A DNA stretch of 64,000 nucleotides, from assembly GCA_013397115.1 (NCBI GenBank), contig VWZW01007169.1:583271-647270 (forward strand), written 5' to 3'. Both the position numbers and the translations under genes were made by a program. Within the stretch, counting starts at the first letter, position 1, and each line of letters starts with the position of its first letter. Below, one piece after another: positions 28,101-43,100 of this stretch. The notes below the pieces were generated by a model. That model was not told the origin of the DNA. It ran no database searches and was given only the letters and a program-made list of their open reading frames with translations. The stretch comes from Edolisoma coerulescens (lineage: Eukaryota; Chordata; Aves; Passeriformes; Campephagidae).

Positions 28101-31100
28101 AGCAATGACCCACAGAGACAGCCCACTCTTCAAGCTGAAACAAAAACCATGCAATAAAGCTTGAGTTTTGAAAGATGTTTTAAATCACATGGGATCTAGT
28201 ATGAACTCCATGACACTGTTAACAAACCAGGCACCCAAAAAAATGCAGCCCTTTGAAGTCCCATGAAAGAAGAAGCTAAGGCACAAAGACCTGCCTAGTT
28301 TCCTATGAAATTTACGGGCAAGTGGGTATTTTCGAAATATTTCTGCCCAAACTAAAGGGATTACAGTGAAAGCAGAGGATACCTATACGTCATAAATTTT
28401 CCCTATTTTGGGACATCATACATACAGAATTTTTTTACCATGCTCTGCCTATTCATTTCATGTACTATATCTTGCTTCCTAAGCCAAAAATATCACTTCT
28501 CTTCTGCAATGTCTTCCTGAAGCAAGCTTTGAATGAAAAAAAAACCCCTCAAACCTCCTAGATATTTAAAGATGCCTCACTAGGGTTACTGTACTCTTAA
28601 ACTCCTTTTACATGCATCATTTTCAAGAATGTATTTACTAGCCTGTCATTTTCTGCCATTCCTACTGCTGATAAAATCCCTCCCCTCTTTTGCCAAGAAT
28701 ATAAGAATCACCACCATATGTAGCCTGAGGTCACCCTAATATTTCTGGGAGTAACCCATTTATACAGACTTTAGAAAAGCAGTATTTTGCCAGGGTTGAA
28801 CCATGCCAGGAGACAAAGTCTACAGAGAAATTTACCATTGTGAAAAGCATAGTAAGAGTTACTGTTTACTAAACACTGCTTTTAATTAGATACATAATGC
28901 TAATTTTCACATTTTTTCAAGGAAACTGTGTGGGGAGGCAAAGGAAGACTATGAACTCTTCCAAGTGGAAAAGGGCAAGTACAGGATTATTTCCAGCTCC
29001 TGAGTAGAAGGACGATGAAGATCTATAAAAAAAACCAAACCCAGGATTCTACAGTAATGTAAACGTCCTTTTAAATTCCTCTTCACACTGTTACACAACA
29101 CTGAAAATCTATTGCTTTTACTTTGAATAGTGAAAGGTCACTATTTATACCAAATTTATCACTAGTCATGCATTTCCTATCCTTCCTCACTCTTCTCCTA
29201 GTAGAGCACTCTGTCCACATCTGGGTCTGTTTAACCAGTGATTGGAAATTTAGCCTCCTGATTTCCCGTTAAATACTAGGCACAGGAAAATAAATAGCAC
29301 TTGTTTTTCAGTGAGTTTTGTCAGTCATCCAAATCTAGTGCAAACCATAGAACAGCCTGTGGTTTGGTGGCAGTGACCCAAAATATGTGAACCATATTTT
29401 CATGAAGTGAGAGGAATAAACCAGCAATTGGCTGAAGTAATAAGAACATGGCTTTCTTCTTTTCAGAAATACAGAAATTACTAATAATTAAACTCTTCAT
29501 TCTGTCACTTCTTCTTCTTTAAAGCTTTTATTTTATCTTTTCAAATCTCAAACCAAGAGCAAGTGATCCGTTTTTGTATTTATCATTACTGCTCTTGCTT
29601 CCTCCATTTCACTGCCTTAACACACACATTCACTCCTAGTTCTTGCAAGGGTATTTGTTTGCATAAGTGTTTTCTTATCGATAACTCTTACTCATTTAAT
29701 TGCCTGAATAACTAACTCAGAGCTGAAGCATTACTTCTTAAAACATATATTGTATAAAATCGCATTTGTAGATATTTAAGGAGGTTTTGGATTTATTCTA
29801 ACAGTGATTTCTAACAGGAAATCACAAAGGATTGGGAACTTTCTTTCATTGATTTAATTCTCACTACTTTCACTTGCTGAGTAAAGACATTCCTAGGCTA
29901 TAAAAGCAATTGAAAAAGCTACCAAATATAAAGAAAAAAAATTACTTGCTGAGTAGCACCTATAAAACCCTCTTTCTGTGCAGTTTCATAAAACTTCTGG
30001 TTTTCTGCCAAGACATGTTCGCAATAAACTAGTTTTAGGGAAGGAGTGAAATGATGACTTGATGGGAAGGAAGGAGACTATTTTGCTGTATGAAAACTTA
30101 AAAGTGGGGTGGTGGAAGAAGTCTGGTAATGTTTTTCTGGAATACTGACCTGCATCAAGATCACAGGTAAAAGCAGTTTCTACAGCAGTTGTCTAGCTTA
30201 CATAAAACTGTGATCTGTCATAATCTAACCAGTCGAATCACCAGTGAAGATTACTTCAACTTCCTCTTCCACTCCCCTTTATAATGCAATTTTGGCATTT
30301 ATTCCCTGCTGAGGAAAAAAAAATAAAACGTAGCACAGATGCCAAGCATTCCCCTTGCTGATCTGAACAGAGCTTCCCACCCATGCAACACTTTTCAGAG
30401 TGATGAGCCCATGAACATCTGAACAGAAAACGCCCAATTCCCAAATTGCTGTATTTTTGTGACATATACAAATATACAATCAGACTAATATGACTACATG
30501 CACCAGTAATTGAAGTGATGATTTACAATTACTTAGGTCAGGCAGTTCACACACTAACCCATTTCAGGTATTTTTGGATTGAAATGCCATGGTACATTTA
30601 TTTTTAACACAATGAAAATAAACTCAAGACTTATTTTACTAAAATTAAATAATTTCACAGCATCACCTTCTTCACCCGTCAATATACAGCAATTCATGCA
30701 AAGTCTGAAAATAACCCTGTCCATGCTAAATGTATTGTTAATACCACACTAATTAGACACCATATATTCTTTTCTCTTTCTTGTACAGAGAAAATTTTTG
30801 TCAGGTTTTTATCAAGATGCCCAAATTTTCTCTTAAGACTACTCATTAGTGCTCTTTCTGATTTATATATGGGGAAAGCATCCCGAGAAGCAAAATGACA
30901 ACACAGGCAGCAGAATAGTGAAGAACAACTTCCCTTAGCAGCCATGCCCTGTCATGATGGCTTCCTCCAAAGTACTGTCAACTCTGTGAAAATCACTGTG
31001 CTTCCATTCAGTGCCAATTTGGGGCACACTACCTAATTTTAATGATAATTTTTTCCACTGTGAGGTTTAGCCACCAGTAGACATTTTGTGAAAATGAAAC

Positions 31101-34100
31101 CATGAGCTGTTTCCATGAAGATAAAGTACATGACAAGACACTGAGTGAAACTATGTGCATTAAATGATAAAAATAAGTGCAAAACCACGTTTATACACCA
31201 AATCTACATCTTCATACTGAAACAGTGTTTACCAAGAAGGTAATTTGTTCTTCCCTCTATATTATAACCATGCACCCAAAGCCTGGATTTTCTCCCACAT
31301 TCCCTTTAAGCTTCTTAACTGATGGAGGACCAGGCCCAAGGCAAAAATCCAAGCTTGAACAATGTGATAAGAAGTTAAACTCCAGCCCAACTCACTAGTC
31401 CTGTATTTTCCCGGTCTTTTGGATACATGCTGACATGAGCTTTAAATGTTTTCATCCTTTCCTGAGGCAGCTTAGCTTTAATGGAAACTCAAACAATAAA
31501 TCCACAGAGTGAAGGAAACAGACCATTTTGCTAATGAAGACACTGAGAATACACAGCCCTAACTCTACCCTCTGCTCTGGTACAGTCATCACTTAAGCTC
31601 AGTGCGCCTTGGTTTCTCCACCTGTACAAGGCTACAAACAGCACTTGTGCTCCAATTAACCATCTACTCATATCCTGGAGTTACCTTTGTTAGAAATAAC
31701 CTTGGAACTTACAATACAATTAATTTGTAATTTTTATTTAGTTGCTTACTTACTCAAAGCACATGTCCCTGTAGCAATTTGAGAACTTTATTATGATACT
31801 TTACAAGGGCAAAAAAAAGCTAATATTAAAAAGAAATAAAGACCTAGGACTTCACTAATGGTTACATGATCCTTTCACTACAAACTTTGACTTGGCTCTA
31901 GCAGCGTGGTCTTTATCAGCAGCAAGTTACAGAAGCTGTCATTTAAACTTCTTCACACTACTTACCATTCTAACTAGTACTCCATCAATGAAAGTCATTG
32001 CAATTCATACTTTACATACAGTACATTAACAAAATCGTGAATGAATGTATTATTTTAAAAGTCTGAAGGAAAAGCTGGAAAGTCAATGAATATCTTGCCT
32101 GAGGCTTCCATAGAGACAGACAATAACAGAGTTATGACACTCCTATGGTATGCCTGCCACAGATTTCTGCTTTGAGCATAGAATTCATGGGCACTAGGAA
32201 AGTTTTTTCAAATTTGAAATCTTTTATGATTCAAAATACTCAATTTTCTGTTTTGGCTATACATTTAAGGAGACTGAACAAGTCAGAACCACAGAGCTAA
32301 GTATTTTTAAACAAGGGCCAAGGAAGCGTGGTCTGCACTGTGCAGCCCTTGGAGCTGCTATTTACAGTCCCAGGGTCAGTTGTCTGAACCTTACTGAAGG
32401 CTCTGGCACAGAGGCAGGGAACCTCTCTGCAGCTAGGGCAGAAGCAGCATGTCCCTTTGCCCCACAACTTACCCAAAACAAGAACCCTTGATTCTGAAAA
32501 GGGACAACCTTTTCTGAGACAGAGACCGTCACAGGGTTTGCAGACTAGCACAGCTCAACACAGGCAAACAGCTCTATGCAAAACTAGAGCCCCTCGATCT
32601 CTATTTGGCATACTGCACTTGTCTACACGTGCTGCTAGGACTTCCTCCACATTTTTCATGTTTTCTGTGCCACATGATTTTGTGCTATTTTTTCAGAAAG
32701 CTTTTGGGAAAACAATGCATTTGTCCTTGTGAGCAGAGTGGAATTGTGGAAAAGCAACAGATGATGACCACACTTAAAGTTGTTCAGCCCGTAACCTCAT
32801 GGCTTATCATCCCAAAATGCCCTAGCTACTGAGAAACTGGGTCATGAAAAGGGAGAAGGGTGACGAATCCCTGGTAAGAGACTGAAGTTAGCTTATGTTT
32901 ACAGCAAAAATATTGCCTTAGGGAGAGAACACAAAGTGAACTTTTGGAGTGAGAGGGACCACAGGGACTAAACCGGGAGAGGTAATGGTGGATCAACATC
33001 CTGGCACTCTGCAATCTCATTCTTCGAGCTCTTTGTAGGAAAGAGAAATAGAAACCTTAACATGGTGGAAGAAAAAATACATAAATTCACATGGCACTTA
33101 AGGAGACCCAAAATTGTTATGGAGAGCTATTCAGATGGATTAGGGATGGGTTAACACCGAGAGCCAGTTCAGTCCCTTGAAACAAAAAGGCGAGCTCCCA
33201 TGGGCAGCAGCATTATCCCAGTGCCACAGGCTGGCAGGATAGCACAAGGCACCACAATGTTCAGCCCTTACCACAGCCAGCAGAGACTAAGAGACACAGT
33301 TTTGAGAAGAGGTATTTGATTTGAGTCCCCCCAACACAGCAGCAAATCTGTAGTGCCTACCGGGTACTCCTGCCCCACCTGAGAAACAGTCCACTCCTTC
33401 CTGCAGCATCAGCGGCCAAGTTTATCATGGCAGCTCTTGAGGTCAGACAACTTCTTGTTTGGCAAGAACTATGCCTGCTGCTGCTCACATCTTCAAGCCT
33501 GATTTTGTAACCAGAAGAGTCTGAAACAGTTTTCTGAAGCAAACACTTATCTAATGGTACAGCTTTGGCAGCCAGAGCCTTGGGCACATTCCTATTGTTC
33601 CTATGCCTTAATGCAGGCTGTTGAAGCCCCACTGAGACAAACCAAGCAAACTCAGCATGATCACCATTTGAACTCCAGCACAATCAGCTGAGCAGAAATG
33701 GATGGCTCTCAGCAGACCATCTCTCTGCTCCCAGAGCAAGGCAAGGGGAGAGGAAAAATCCTGGGTGCAGAGGAAGAACACAAACTAGCTGAACAAAATC
33801 TAGTTGATAGGAAATGGGAGTGATGATGCATTGTAGGAGAAGATCAAAACTAAACTGAAAGTGGCTCCAAGGTGTTATTATCTGATGAAAGATCCTGCTT
33901 CTTTTGTCCATGACAGGAATGAGGATGTGCCGCACTGTTGTTCCACATGTTGCTCCTCAGCCATTTTCTGAGCAGATCAGAACTGTACTGGTTGCATTAA
34001 GGACATGTAACAGGAATGGTCAATAAGATAACAGTAATGAGTCTCCAAAACACCAATGAAAAACTTAAGATTGTGAATACCTTAGAATAAAAACAAGCCC

Positions 34101-37100
34101 ATGTTCTTTGCACCAATAAGTAATACAGTGTACTGGAAACAGGACAGAGTCCTTCAGAGTTCAAAATATCAAGGGTACTCCCACTCTTATACCTTGATGA
34201 CAGGAAAAAGAAAGACAATTCCAGAAAGCTTGCAGCATCCAGCAAGTGACAGAACTCTTGGTGCACTTAACAGTGTCACCACCATACCAGCTCAACTAAG
34301 AGAGCAGTGTCCCTTCTCAGTGTTCTAATGCTGCACCACTGTCCATCTTCCTGTCCTTCTGATGCACAGTGACACAACTGAGTTCCCACTGCGTGCTGCA
34401 GAAACAATCTTGCCTACCACTGTCAGCTGTGCTAGAGGAGCAAAATTAAGCCCTATAAGGATACCGCTAAAAATAATCAAGTTTAGATCTGCAATTAGAG
34501 TTGAATATAGTGAAAGCTGCAACTTTCATAAAGATGACTCATGATTAGACATGATGTCACGCATTAAAAATTTAATCCAAACAACTTGTCTGTTTCACTA
34601 CAAAAAGCAAACTTGAATGTCCTGGCAAACTGTAAGGACATGATTTACAAATACTAGGTAATATTTGGATCTCGCATTATAAGCAGTGCTCCAGTCTTTC
34701 TGAGAAACAAAAATGACTTCATTCTGGGCTTAGCCTGGTCATTTCAATAGACCAAAGCTTCATCAGAGACATACACCATAACTGGACAGACTGAGCTCAA
34801 TACATACAAACTTTTGTTTTGGTCACAGACCACACAACTAGCATCCACTCAATATTTCCAATTGCTTTGAGACTTTTTGCTTTATGGTACTGTTAGACTT
34901 CCAATCGGGACTGGCAATCTGTTATAACCTCACAGTTTTTTGAATTCGAAAGGCTGTTAGTATTAGTAACTATATGATGTGCAGATTCTGAAAAGCAGTT
35001 TTGCTTTCTTTTCCTTAAATTCACATAACAAGTAATTGGCTACTTTTCCCAAACTGCTTTGCCCTACCACCTAACTGTTCCCCAGAGCCCTACAATGAAA
35101 CTTGACCTCCTGTTAACTTGTTTTTTTAATCTAAGTTTGAAAAATTTCCAAATGAATGCCATTAACTCCATGCCTTATGCGACAAGCAGCTATGACAGAG
35201 AGCAGGCCAGAGGACTGTGTACACTTACAAAGAAAACTCTTCGGATTCCAGGTGCCAATCTTTCTGTTTTTAGCTTCCAGACCAAAGGCAAAGGAGAGTT
35301 GAGAAGAAACACCAGAGGCTTCTGGTGAATATGCACTGATGAAATTGGATTCAAATGTAACGTGACCTACAGAAAAACACAGAAATATGTGAATACTTCC
35401 TGGAATTTGAAACAATGAATCAAAGGTAATTTTTACATATATTATGACTTTTAGCATTCAGACCTCTTGACTCAAGATTATATACTAATCTACTTCTACT
35501 AAAAATCAGTCAACAAAGCACAAAGAAAATAAAATATGAAATAGTTAACATTTGTGCTCTATGCTTGCAAAGCACTGCTAAAAAGAAAACCTTGGCAAAC
35601 GCTGATGAAAAATAGCTTATGCAAAAGGTCAAACCACTAAGCTGAGAGTTGGAGAACAAGGAGATAAAAAGAATTGCAAAGCAAACTCCGATTTCTGGTT
35701 TCTAGATGGTAGTCTACAAAGCTGGCTTAGAGTATAAAACCTCATCTGCTGATTCTATTAAGGGCATAAATCTAGCCTGCAAAACAAATAAAACTAAACA
35801 AACAAAAAACAGGAGGAACAAATCCAGAAACACAAGCGAGCACTACACTACTTTATGGAAGGAATTCCAAAAGAAATTTTAACATACACTAGCAAAAGAA
35901 AATGCCTGCATTCAGAGACTAAAAAGATACACAGGGTAAATGATCCCAGGAAAGCGAACATCAGGGAAGTGAGGCAGTTACAGGTGGCTTTGAAGCAACC
36001 AGTTTCTGGTTGCTGGAAGTCCCTCCTGCCCAGCTCCTCATATCCCTGTACTGCCCTTCTAGAAAGGGCTCAATGTTGGACAAAACCATAACCAAACACA
36101 TGACAGAACAGCCTATCAGTTTATAGCATATACAGACTTGCAATTGATACTACAGTGGTTTTGTGGCACCTAATAAGCAGTTTAAGCAGTCAGGATTTAG
36201 CGTGATACTTCATCCCACGTTATAGGAAGAAACCTTTAGTGTACAATGGAGAGATGATCTACCATAGACTGAGCAGGGAAGCTGATGTCCCACAATACTG
36301 GTGACTGGCAGGTTCCCTGACAGACAATCACAGCTCTTTCCAAAAAAGGTATAGAGGAAGCAAACATGAACACAACCACCAGTTTGAGCACTGGCAAACA
36401 GAAATGAGCACACAGGTAATTCAGAATTAATTCTGTATCCTGACAGAGCATTTAAAAGGATGTTTGAGATAGAGAAGAGCCACTATGTATAGTTCATTGC
36501 ATGATTCTTATATCACTATATAAAACAAACTATGGCAAACAACCATTAGTTTACCATTAAAGTAAACGGAGATTCATCCAGTAAACTAACTAGATGAAAG
36601 CTAGAGACCAAACTGAAAACTAGGTACCTATTACTATTGCAAGTCTTTCCAAAATAAAAAGTAGGGTGGGGGTGGTTTTTTGTTGTTTGTTTGGGGGTTT
36701 TCTGTTTGTTTGGGTTTTTTGGTGGTTGTTGTTGTTTGGTTGTTTTATTTTATTTTATTTCTTTCCCCTTGAAAAGTTCACCATCACTATAAAGTCAAAG
36801 CCAAGCCCTGGTCTCAGGTCTGAGACACCTGGAGGACAGCAGAAAGACCTTTTTCCACTACTCAGGACCTTGTCAAAAAGCTAGCAAACAGCTGGCTGTG
36901 CTCCCACACTAACTGGCAGCAGCTGCTTACAAGCAGAATGCACCAGATTCCGAAAAACCACTGACCAAACGTGTCCCCAGTCCCCACAGTGACAGACATG
37001 AAACCCCACACGCACACCTCTGGGAGCACCGAGGACATCCCTGTCCTCCTCTTTGTTAAGCTTGATTAAAACTTGTTGGAAAGCTGAGTAAATCCATATT

Positions 37101-40100
37101 TGTACTAAACCCAAGCTGCTTTAAAGAATGAGCTCCTCTCCTGGCTGGCAGCTGGGCAGTGACAGCCCTGCCTGCAGGAAGGTCAGGCAGTGCCTCCTTC
37201 TGCCCTCTGCAGCCACCTCTGGCACCACCTGGCCTCTCCAGCAGAAGACACAGGGGTATTTACCCATTTCATAAAGAAAACACTAAGTACCACAGAGTAC
37301 CAAGAACCACATTTCTCTCCATTTTCTGCCTCTAAAGAATAAAATACCTCATTTTAGGAAACTGCAGGGTACTAGTGCTCTCAATTCTAATGGGAGGACA
37401 GAGACCTCAAATGCCAAACAGCCATGTTCTCAGCTACAGAAACTGCTTTACTCTATCAGCTATGGAGCCAAAGTAGTTCTGTTACCTGAAAATGAGAGAG
37501 AAATTATTCATTTTACAAGACTCCTGCTTTGTTGTTCTGTCTAGAAATGGAGAGGTGAAAGTGAAAAGGAAAAGGTGTTTAGAACCACTATTAAATTCAC
37601 GACAATTAAAAAGCTTTCATTAATTCTTGTGGCTTTTCAGCTGTAATCACTGCTAATTATTAATAAGCTGTTTAAACTATTAAATGTAATTACCTTGTTC
37701 TAGGCTTATGTTTTCTTACAAAACAATAAAAATACTGTAACCTCAGTTTAGTAAAGTTGTTATATCTTTTGCAGTTCTGACCTTGCAAATATGAGTTAAA
37801 ATTTTATTCTGGTTTTTTTTCAGCTTCAAATGGCATAAAATGCATCCAACGTACTTCCATGCCCAATGATAACTGGTTCCCTTTGGTCCTAGATATTGAT
37901 GAAATTACTTATAATATAGTTTATGTGCTTAAATAGCCAAGAATAGAAAACCAGTAACAATCCTCTTGCACTGGCCAACAGGAGCACTCAGCTTGGGCTT
38001 GCACCCTGGTTGTATTTTTGTTAGAATATCAAGTCAGTACAAAAGATATGGCTCTTATTAAAACTTTAAAAAATTTTTGCTATTTAAAACATTCATTATT
38101 TATTAAAAGCAGGAACAATACGATACATACAACACACTCTGAAAACTGCATCTCAGAAACAGCTAGGCCAAGTCCTTTGGGTAATAAGGAAATGGAGAAG
38201 TACCTCTGTTTCAACAGACAAATTTATTCAAAGCCAACATCTATCAGACAAGACAGATGTTTTAGACTTCATGAAGATTTCTTTCTGTTGTTTTAGTCAC
38301 ATGAGACAGCACGGAGCAATCATACTACCTTAGTGAGAAAATCAGAGCCTCTTTGCAACTGGATCTACTATCAGACTTTGTAGTTGCTATTCCCTTAGCT
38401 TTGAAAATTAAAGATGTATATAATACACACATACATTATTATTTCCATAAGTGCATGGAAATAATCAACAAAGTTTGAGCTGTATGCAGAAGTGGTGATG
38501 TATCTATCCATGCCTTTGGCTGAAACTGTAGGATAAGTTATACCACATAATGGAATTTTTCTACATTTCTGCCTGAAAAGTGCAGATCCTTGAGAAAAGC
38601 TACAGGACTTCAACACCAAATCAACTTTTTTTTCATAACTAAATGAAATGCTTCTGTGAAAATTTTCCAAATAAAGGTAATTTTGCATTACTGTACTCCT
38701 CAGTGATGCTCATGACTAAGCAACAAAATGCATAATGGAGAATTCATATCCCTACTCCTAAACGTGAGAAAGAATATAGTTAATGTGACCATGCTTCTGC
38801 AGCAGCCTCCATCACTATATTCCTTAGCATATATACTCCCTGTCACTATACTTGCTTGCAGAACAGAATACTCCACAAAAAACTTGAATCTTGAGCAAAG
38901 AACCAACTTGGTTTTACAGACTGATAACCCACCCCCCCAGAGCTCCAAAAAAACTGCTCAGGACCATCTTGGTCATCATGTTTTTCATAACCAGTTTCTG
39001 CTTCAGAGCTAGCACTGCTGAGGAACCTACCTGCTGGGTAGCCAAGTCTGAATGTGACTGTTCCCACTGAGAAGTTGTACAAAATTAACACAATCCTCAT
39101 AGCGTAACTATTTCTCCCCTTGTATTTACAGTTGCTCCAACTTGCTTGATGATACACAGCAGTGGTATCTGTCATGAGAGACTTCTTTCTGGTTCTTGGA
39201 AAGTTTTTCAAGCAAACTGCTGGGGAGTTCCCAGCTCTCAAGATCTTTATGCCAAAACGCTGCTGCCAAGCATTTGGGTTTTACCTTGCATAACTACAGT
39301 CAGTGGGTATCACATGGAAATTTCAGCCCAAGTACGGTGGGCATGGTCAGAACAGCTCACCAGAGAGGTGTTTATGCGAGGGAGAGTGGTTTGAACTGCA
39401 GGGTCCAAGTGAAAGCCTGGACTTTGACTATGCATCAGAGGTACCCAAATGCCTCTTCCCACTCCTGCTTCAGAGACTGGAAAGCTTAACAGCACTCTAA
39501 GGTGTTAAAAGTTATGACATCTACACAAGCACAAGTTCAACACTTCAGCTGCACCAGCACCTCCAGCATGACACCAGCCCTCTCTTCAGCTCTGCCTTGC
39601 TAAGCTCTCTGCTGCCACATCCACTTTGCTAACTTCTGGCATGGTTGCCTCCATCCACAGCACTGCAGTGCAAGATCCTCATCCCTACTGTCTCTACAGC
39701 CATCTCAACAAAATGTCATTTCTGCTACAGTGCCCCCATTGTGGCTCTACTTATACCATCTATTAGCTGAGTCCTAAGTGATCCCCCTCCCCCAGACACC
39801 TTTCTGTCTCAGCTCAAGAGCTATTCAAGGCACCTCCTTTCTCAAATATCTAGACAGTTCATAGCACCCTCTGAACACAACACAAATTAGTAGAAAGACA
39901 CTGGATCGCTTCAAACCACCAAACAAAATGTTTCTAATTATTAGCACAAGAGACAACTATCAATTTTCCCTTTCTTTTTCTATTTTCACTGGCAAAATCC
40001 ATATCACTAAATATTTATGTGAAGCCTTGCCCAGAAACTCCATCAGAAACCAATCCTGTATTTCAGTGCTGTACAGAGTGTTTTGAAGACATGGTGTGAA

Positions 40101-43100
40101 ACTCTGAACTCATTGAGCTCTGTGTTAAAATTCCTAACTTTTTTCTGAAACTGCTATATAAGTTTTAAAAAAACCCAAAAAACCAGGGATCCAAAAAGAG
40201 ACATTCTCCATCCATTCTTAGATTTTCAAAGAAGCTTATAAAATACATATATTTTGTACTTCTCAACAACATACTACCTCAGTCAAAGTCTTTCGCATCT
40301 CAGGCAGCTCTGTGACCAGTTTGGTCAAATAATACCAAAAGAAAATTAAACCAGAATCATTAAATGGACTTGGGCATTTTTAGGTCACCTAGTCCATTTA
40401 AAAAACAGCTGCTATGGCTTTGCCCATGATATTTTAAAAACATATTAAGAGACAGCACATTAATCAAGCAGACAGCAGCACAACAGCACAGGAAAATAAG
40501 TCAACATGGTCCAACACATTCCTCACTCCCAGCAAAGGGCTCACTTGATCACTGAGCTGTTACACAGCCAGCACTTTCATTGTGGAATGAATAGCTAGGC
40601 CAGACCTTCTGGGCATGTGTGTCAGCAATGGTCCTCTCAGCAAGGCTCAGCTTCAGCAGCTGTTTGTCAGAGGAAGCTCCACTTCCAGACTCACGTCTGG
40701 ACCCCTTTGGCACACACTCCTCCAAATAATACATGACTAACTTGTGAGGAATACAACAATTTGGTCATAGGTGAAAATTATAGACTAAAGTTACTCTGAA
40801 AATCTTAAAACAAAACCTACGCATTCATCTTTAAAAAGCATCTAAGTACAACTGGGATGCGAACCACAGAGTTGTTCTGTCCTGTTGGCTAGAATGCCTT
40901 TTTCCATTCATAGGCACAAGGTCCATCAAACCTTTGCTGGCACTGCTGAGCCAGCTGTCTCTGTACGGACTCATGCCGGTCACCACTGTCTGCACATTCT
41001 GCACACAGTTCCTTTAAGGTCTCCAGCAGCAGCAAGGTTAAGGCGGCTGCAGAGGCTTCTGTCCCCAGAGATCACAGTTTCATGGAAGGCTGAGTATCAC
41101 CACAGAAACCAACTACAAAAACAGTCTACAGGCTCCTGCCCCGTTAGTCTGGTAAAGCAATTTGTACTATGTGAAAGGCAAGGACACAAATGCTGAAAAC
41201 TGATCAAAGTAAATGCTGCTGTTAAAGTACCATTTTGTTTTGCTGACTTCAAGGCATCGAATCACAGGCTCTGTGTTTTGTTCTAAAAAGATGAAAGTTA
41301 AGTGCCAAGGATTTGTAAGGTTGAATTAACTATTCCGGCATGAAGACCTTTAGATAAATTCATAGCACATTTTCCAAAACAGCCATTACAAATCTGTGCT
41401 AATAAGCCAGGACAAAATATGCAGTCTTGTATTGAATTACACTGCCTAGGCTTGGACAGCTGTTCTCTAAAAAAGAAGAAAAAAAAATTTTAACTCTCAG
41501 ATCACATAAGCACATTTTCTGACTTAGAAGTGATGCAGTAAAGATGGATTTATGACATCTTAACTCAGTACTCTGCTGCAAAGATTAACTCATTCAAAGC
41601 AGACAAAATTTAAAGCTGAAATCTGAAAATTTATACCGATTTCTGCCCTAAGTGTTCTCGCTCTTTTTTCTTAATACAGTATTTATAGGACGTAAGTTGT
41701 TCTGGTATTGCAAGTCAAAGAAATTAATATAAAGAAACTTATTTTTACGGTTCACTTGTGTCTATTAATATAGGAGATTTGGAATTTCTGCTGAAATTCA
41801 CTTGAAAAAATATAATGCTGGTACACTGGCCATAATAGAATTCAGTCAAGGATTAATCCATTTATCCACCTCAAGTGGTCGGATCTGGTACTGCACCACT
41901 TTTCAGAAGTGTTTACCAATTACTTTTGGAACGATACTTTTCTTTTTAAAATAAAAGTAAAGAAAGTGTATTCTTTAGACAGGGACTGTGAATTCAAAAT
42001 GGAATACTGGTTTTTCCTCCCCCTCATATTTTTGTTATGCTCACTGAATATTGTGTTACAGATTTGATACCAAGCCAGCTACAGTAGATCACAATGCCCA
42101 GCTTTCCAGAGCCAACAGTTTCTGAGAGAGTTTGCTGATTTTTCCAAGAAAATCTAAGTATGTTCACATGGTGTTACTGCTTGAACATAAATTTGCTAGA
42201 AGGGTTACATATTTGTATTCTTAAATCAAATGATTGTATAAGCACGTTCCTAAAAGCATACGAGATCCTACTTCTCTTCTGGGAAGGTTCTCCAGTGCAG
42301 ACTCTTTGCTCAGACAGAGCAAGCACCAATTTTTGAAAACTCATCCCAGCAATCAGACAGAAGATCTTCAAAACAGTATCAAAGAAACACTAACTCCAGG
42401 GAAACTGCAATGGCATTAAAAGCAAGTACTGGCACCCACAGACAGTTACTTTTTCTCCCACAGAACCCAGTGCTGGCCACCTTCACAGCCCTTGCCAGGG
42501 ACACACCACACCACCTTCTCTCTGCCAGAGCAGCACTCATGGATGCTGCTGGGGCAGGGACCTGCCCCTTTGGGAGAGAGCAGGGAGAGGGCTACAATGC
42601 ATGAGGAATGAGGGAAGGAAAGACCTTTTTTTACTTCCAGGATAAAGCACAACTCAATCCTTAGGGAATGGATCCGAGTCCCTGGTAGCATCCACCCAGG
42701 TGTGTGGGGGACTGAAGTTTATTTCCAAGGCTCATGCAACACTCTAATTCTAAAATCAACCCTTTTCTTATTTTACCCTAAATACATGATTGCAAATAGA
42801 TTGGCATTGCCTGGACCTTCTCGCCCACACAGTACTGAGACAATCAGATTGACAAAACAGCAGTTTGAGCTCAGTTTTAAAAATCATGGGAAAGATTCAC
42901 CCCTGGCATAATTCCACTGAAGCTACTGGCATTAAACCAGAGACTGATGTGGTCCCATACATTACTTCATAAAAAAGAGAACACTATTGCACAATCTCTT
43001 GACCGTTACAATCTACCACCCAGACTGGAAAACTAAACTCCATAAAAAAGAAGACAAGAGAAGAGAAAACTTGATAAGGACTGCCCAACTACGACCTGTG

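Larger units (their letters stand above)
22136..35228 (-). other. TGFBR3 intron, 13.1 kb
   Basis: AT-rich with few recognisable elements. I noted a near-palindrome (22427-22444), a short hairpin (24346-24366), a 16-bp-period duplication of CAGCATCAGTGT (24702-24729) and a MIR-like remnant (31545-31645). Open frames reach at most 118 codons and none resembles a known protein. No tRNA or obvious pseudogene was seen. Confidence 0.8.

Noticed and set aside
28255..28330. Possible fourth MIR-like block (GAAGCTAAGGCACAAAGA)
   Set aside because: The match is too short and isolated to support a call.
33357..33683. 108-codon minus-strand open frame in the 13-kb intron, considered as an extra TGFBR3 exon
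   Set aside because: The exons on either side join directly in frame with the family sequence, and the peptide has no betaglycan similarity.
35131..35457. 108-codon minus-strand open frame over window exon 2
   Set aside because: It is out of phase with TGFBR3. The family match is in a different frame of the same strand.
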